Assembly (NCBI GenBank): GCA_036654795.1
Contig: JAVVRI010000055.1
Location: forward strand, 1-17,368
Source of the DNA: JAVVRI01 sp036654795
Lineage (GTDB): Bacteria > Bacteroidota > Bacteroidia > Bacteroidales > Tannerellaceae
Length of the DNA: 17,368 bases
Reading direction: 5' to 3'
Each line of letters begins with the position of its first letter. Within the stretch, counting starts at the first letter, position 1. Positions 16,901 to 17,368 of the stretch are shown piece by piece. The notes under the pieces are model-generated. The model ran no database searches. It had not been told where the DNA came from and saw only the letters and a program-made list of their open reading frames with translations. The translations under genes were made by a program, and so were the position numbers.

Positions 16901-17140
16901 CAAGCCGCGGGTAAAGCTTACATGCACCACGACGTGGCTTGGTATCGCTTCAATACCTCCTTGCTTCAATACAACACGTTCACGCGTAGTTGGGAATCCC
17001 TCGGAGAGTTCGAGCCATTGGCTCGTGCCGGTGCCGGCATAGCCCTCCATAAGAATCAACTATTCATCATCAACGGTGAGCTAAAGCCCGGCATCCGTAC
17101 GCCGCAAGTGAATAGGGCGAAATTTATCAATAGTTTATAG
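13922..17140 (+). CDS. Exported three-domain enzyme: SGNH esterase + sialate O-acetylesterase + NanM-type kelch mutarotase
   Basis: Protein of 1072 residues with a signal peptide (1-20, PAAFA|VG). Domain 1 (about 33-226) is an SGNH/GDSL esterase: GNSVTYG with Ser42, GLND with Asn113, and DAIHPN with Asp204/His207. Domain 2 (about 230-695) is a sialate O-acetylesterase: a beta domain, then GQSNM with Ser321, WYQGESN (498-504) and HPTHKREVG with His577. Domain 3 (about 702-1072) is a kelch beta-propeller like NanM/cyclically permuted mutarotase, with Gly-Gly pairs at 736-737, 795-796, 846-847, 900-901 and 961-962. Expected jobs: remove O-acetyl groups that block the sialidase, and convert alpha-Neu5Ac released by it to the beta anomer. 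Tannerella NanS has two esterase domains with NanM separate; here they are joined. All key residues are present and there is no frameshift. Last gene of the operon, 31 bases after nanH; no Shine-Dalgarno. Domain functions inferred from motifs and context. Confidence 0.87.
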   Translation: MKRILTFILLCLLCLPAAFAVGVSSQPDRQVNKIKVACVGNSVTYGYLLEDRENNCYPAQLQRLLGNGYEVSNFGKSGATLLAKGHRPYREQEEFRAAMSYAADRVVIHLGLNDTDPRNWPNYRDEFVGDYLALVDSLRSVNPRCEVWVCRMTPIFHTHSRFKSGTRDWHAQIQKAIEEVARVSGATLIDLHEPLYNRPDLFPDAIHPNTEGAGILARTVYSALTGDYGGLKLPAIYSDNMVLQRGKPLTLSGTADRGEVITVSLPGQKQQAVAGANGKWQVELSPLVVGAPFTLRVSTPTRTLAYKNVLVGEVWLCSGQSNMAFRLDESVESEQLAQQTYAAHHPKIRLFDSKPRVETNAVEWDASVLDSLNRQQYYKDTHWTECSKQTAARFSAIAFAFGRMLADSLQVPVGLILNAVGGSPAEAWIDRHTLEFQFPDILYDWTKNDFIQEWARGRAALNVKKSVNPAQRHPYEPCYLYEAGIRPLEHFPIRGVIWYQGESNAHNIEAHEQLFPLLIDSWRRYWGSELPFYYVQLSSLDRPSWPRFRDSQRRLMDVIPFTGMAVSSDCGDSLNVHPTHKREVGERLAHWALSKTYGCGLVPSGPLYRQVEFRGGAAYLSFDYAAEMHTADGEPLRTFEIAGTDGCFVPAQATVVDGQIKVWSDRIANPGRVRYGWQPFTRANLVNAEGLPASTFLTDAQRVGWTKLPDLPGIADSIGVSAPFAGIHNGQLIVAGGCNFPDKPVTEGGAKRYYSEVFTLDIDQVGAKWKVAGCMPYPVAYGASAVTPEGLICIGGNNSDSSLVRVCCLSWNDESGAIDSLLLPSLPLPMDNLSAVAVGHIVYVAGGNYAGEPSNRFLCLDLKQLEKSWQPLQSFPGAARVQPVLMAQQTAEGMCLYLAGGFQPIINGEAPAVPTELLTYHPATKQWTVDGALPAFKDGTLRTFTGGCGVAYGDSSLLLMGGVNRDLFLAALDRPRQIEQAKATGNRLMLDSLQAAGKAYMHHDVAWYRFNTSLLQYNTFTRSWESLGEFEPLARAGAGIALHKNQLFIINGELKPGIRTPQVNRAKFINSL

Positions 17141-17156
17141 GATTTTAGAATTAATA

Positions 17157-17211
17157 TTTCACGTTTCACACCTCCATCTATTTGTCACTCTGCTAGTTCG
17201 TGTGAAACGTG
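17157..17211 (+). terminator. Possible terminator hairpin after the nan operon, built from the GTGTGAAAC repeat
   Basis: CACGTTTCACAC (17160-17171) is an exact inverted copy of GTGTGAAACGTG (17200-17211), giving a 12-bp stem with a 28-base loop 19 bases after the last stop codon. The right arm is the beginning of the 9-bp tandem repeat, so other copies could pair equally well. No T-run follows, so termination is only a possibility. Confidence 0.35.
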
Positions 17212-17241
17212 TGAAACGTGTGAAACGTGTGAAACGTGTGA
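17199..17241 (+). repeat. Tandem repeat of the 9-bp unit CGTGTGAAA, 4.8 copies
   Basis: Units at 17199-17207, 17208-17216, 17217-17225, 17226-17234 and a partial CGTGTGA at 17235-17241 are identical. An inverted version, TTTCACGTTTCACAC, lies at 17157-17171. Short perfect units like this change copy number by slippage. No coding potential is seen around it. Confidence 0.95.
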
Positions 17242-17318
17242 CATCGGGGATTAGCGGTTGGCCGGGTGTATCCACAGAGGAGAGGCGTTGGAAACGCTAG
17301 GCGTGTCATGCGGATGAT

Positions 17319-17360
17319 TCATATAAATCACCTATGTTAATCATATGAATCACCTATGTT
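17319..17360 (+). repeat. Two 20-bp direct repeats, period 22, at the window edge
   Basis: TCATATAAATCACCTATGTT (17319-17338) and TCATATGAATCACCTATGTT (17341-17360) differ at one base. GATTCATAT (17316-17324) and ATATGAATC (17343-17351) are also exact inverted copies. The spacing of about two helical turns suits paired protein-binding sites upstream of a gene beyond the window, but the window ends too soon to tell. Confidence 0.75.
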
Positions 17361-17368
17361 CTTTAAGC

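Noticed and set aside
17199..17241. CRISPR array
   Set aside because: The 9-bp units abut with no spacers and there are no cas genes; this is a simple tandem repeat.

Overview
The window looks like a chromosomal segment of a gut or oral Bacteroidales bacterium (Bacteroides/Parabacteroides/Tannerella type). Reasons: -7 elements of the Bacteroidetes form TAnnTTTG, few Shine-Dalgarno sequences with A-rich leaders instead, a DUF3836-type small secreted protein, and a sialic-acid operon of the nanL-nanE-nanT type described in Bacteroides fragilis. I do not assign a species.

Left part (1-5127), all on the minus strand. It holds an SLC13/DASS-type anion:sodium symporter (81-1523) and a probable three-gene unit read from about 5150 leftwards: two tandem paralogous outer-membrane beta-barrel proteins (3889-5127, then 2637-3866) followed by an RmlD-like NAD(P)-dependent sugar-nucleotide reductase (1741-2637). 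The last two genes overlap in TGATG.

Middle (5277-7164). A stand-alone TrpB2-type tryptophan synthase beta chain on the plus strand converges on a small secreted DUF3836-like protein on the minus strand. A 25-bp near-perfect palindrome between them is the probable bidirectional terminator.

Right part (7287-17140), all on the plus strand: a sialic-acid scavenging locus. A ROK-family regulator with its own promoter (start at 7397) precedes a five-gene operon: nanL (Neu5Ac lyase), nanE (AGE/RnBP-type ManNAc 2-epimerase), nanT (MFS permease), a secreted GH33 sialidase, and a 1072-residue exported protein. That last protein joins an SGNH/GDSL esterase, a sialate-O-acetylesterase domain and a NanM-type kelch mutarotase. 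The likely route is: de-O-acetylation and sialidase release outside the inner membrane, anomer conversion by the kelch domain, import by NanT, cleavage to ManNAc plus pyruvate by NanL, and epimerisation to GlcNAc by NanE. GlcNAc would be phosphorylated by a hexokinase that is not in this window. An inverted repeat spanning the -7 box and start region of the nanL promoter is a candidate operator for the ROK protein.

Right edge (17141-17368) is non-coding: a 9-bp tandem repeat with an upstream inverted copy, then two 20-bp direct repeats. I saw no mobile element, CRISPR array, tRNA or rRNA. The sialic-acid biology is largely known. The less familiar items are the three-domain exported enzyme, the candidate operator, the porin pair linked to an RmlD-like reductase, and the repeats at the right edge.
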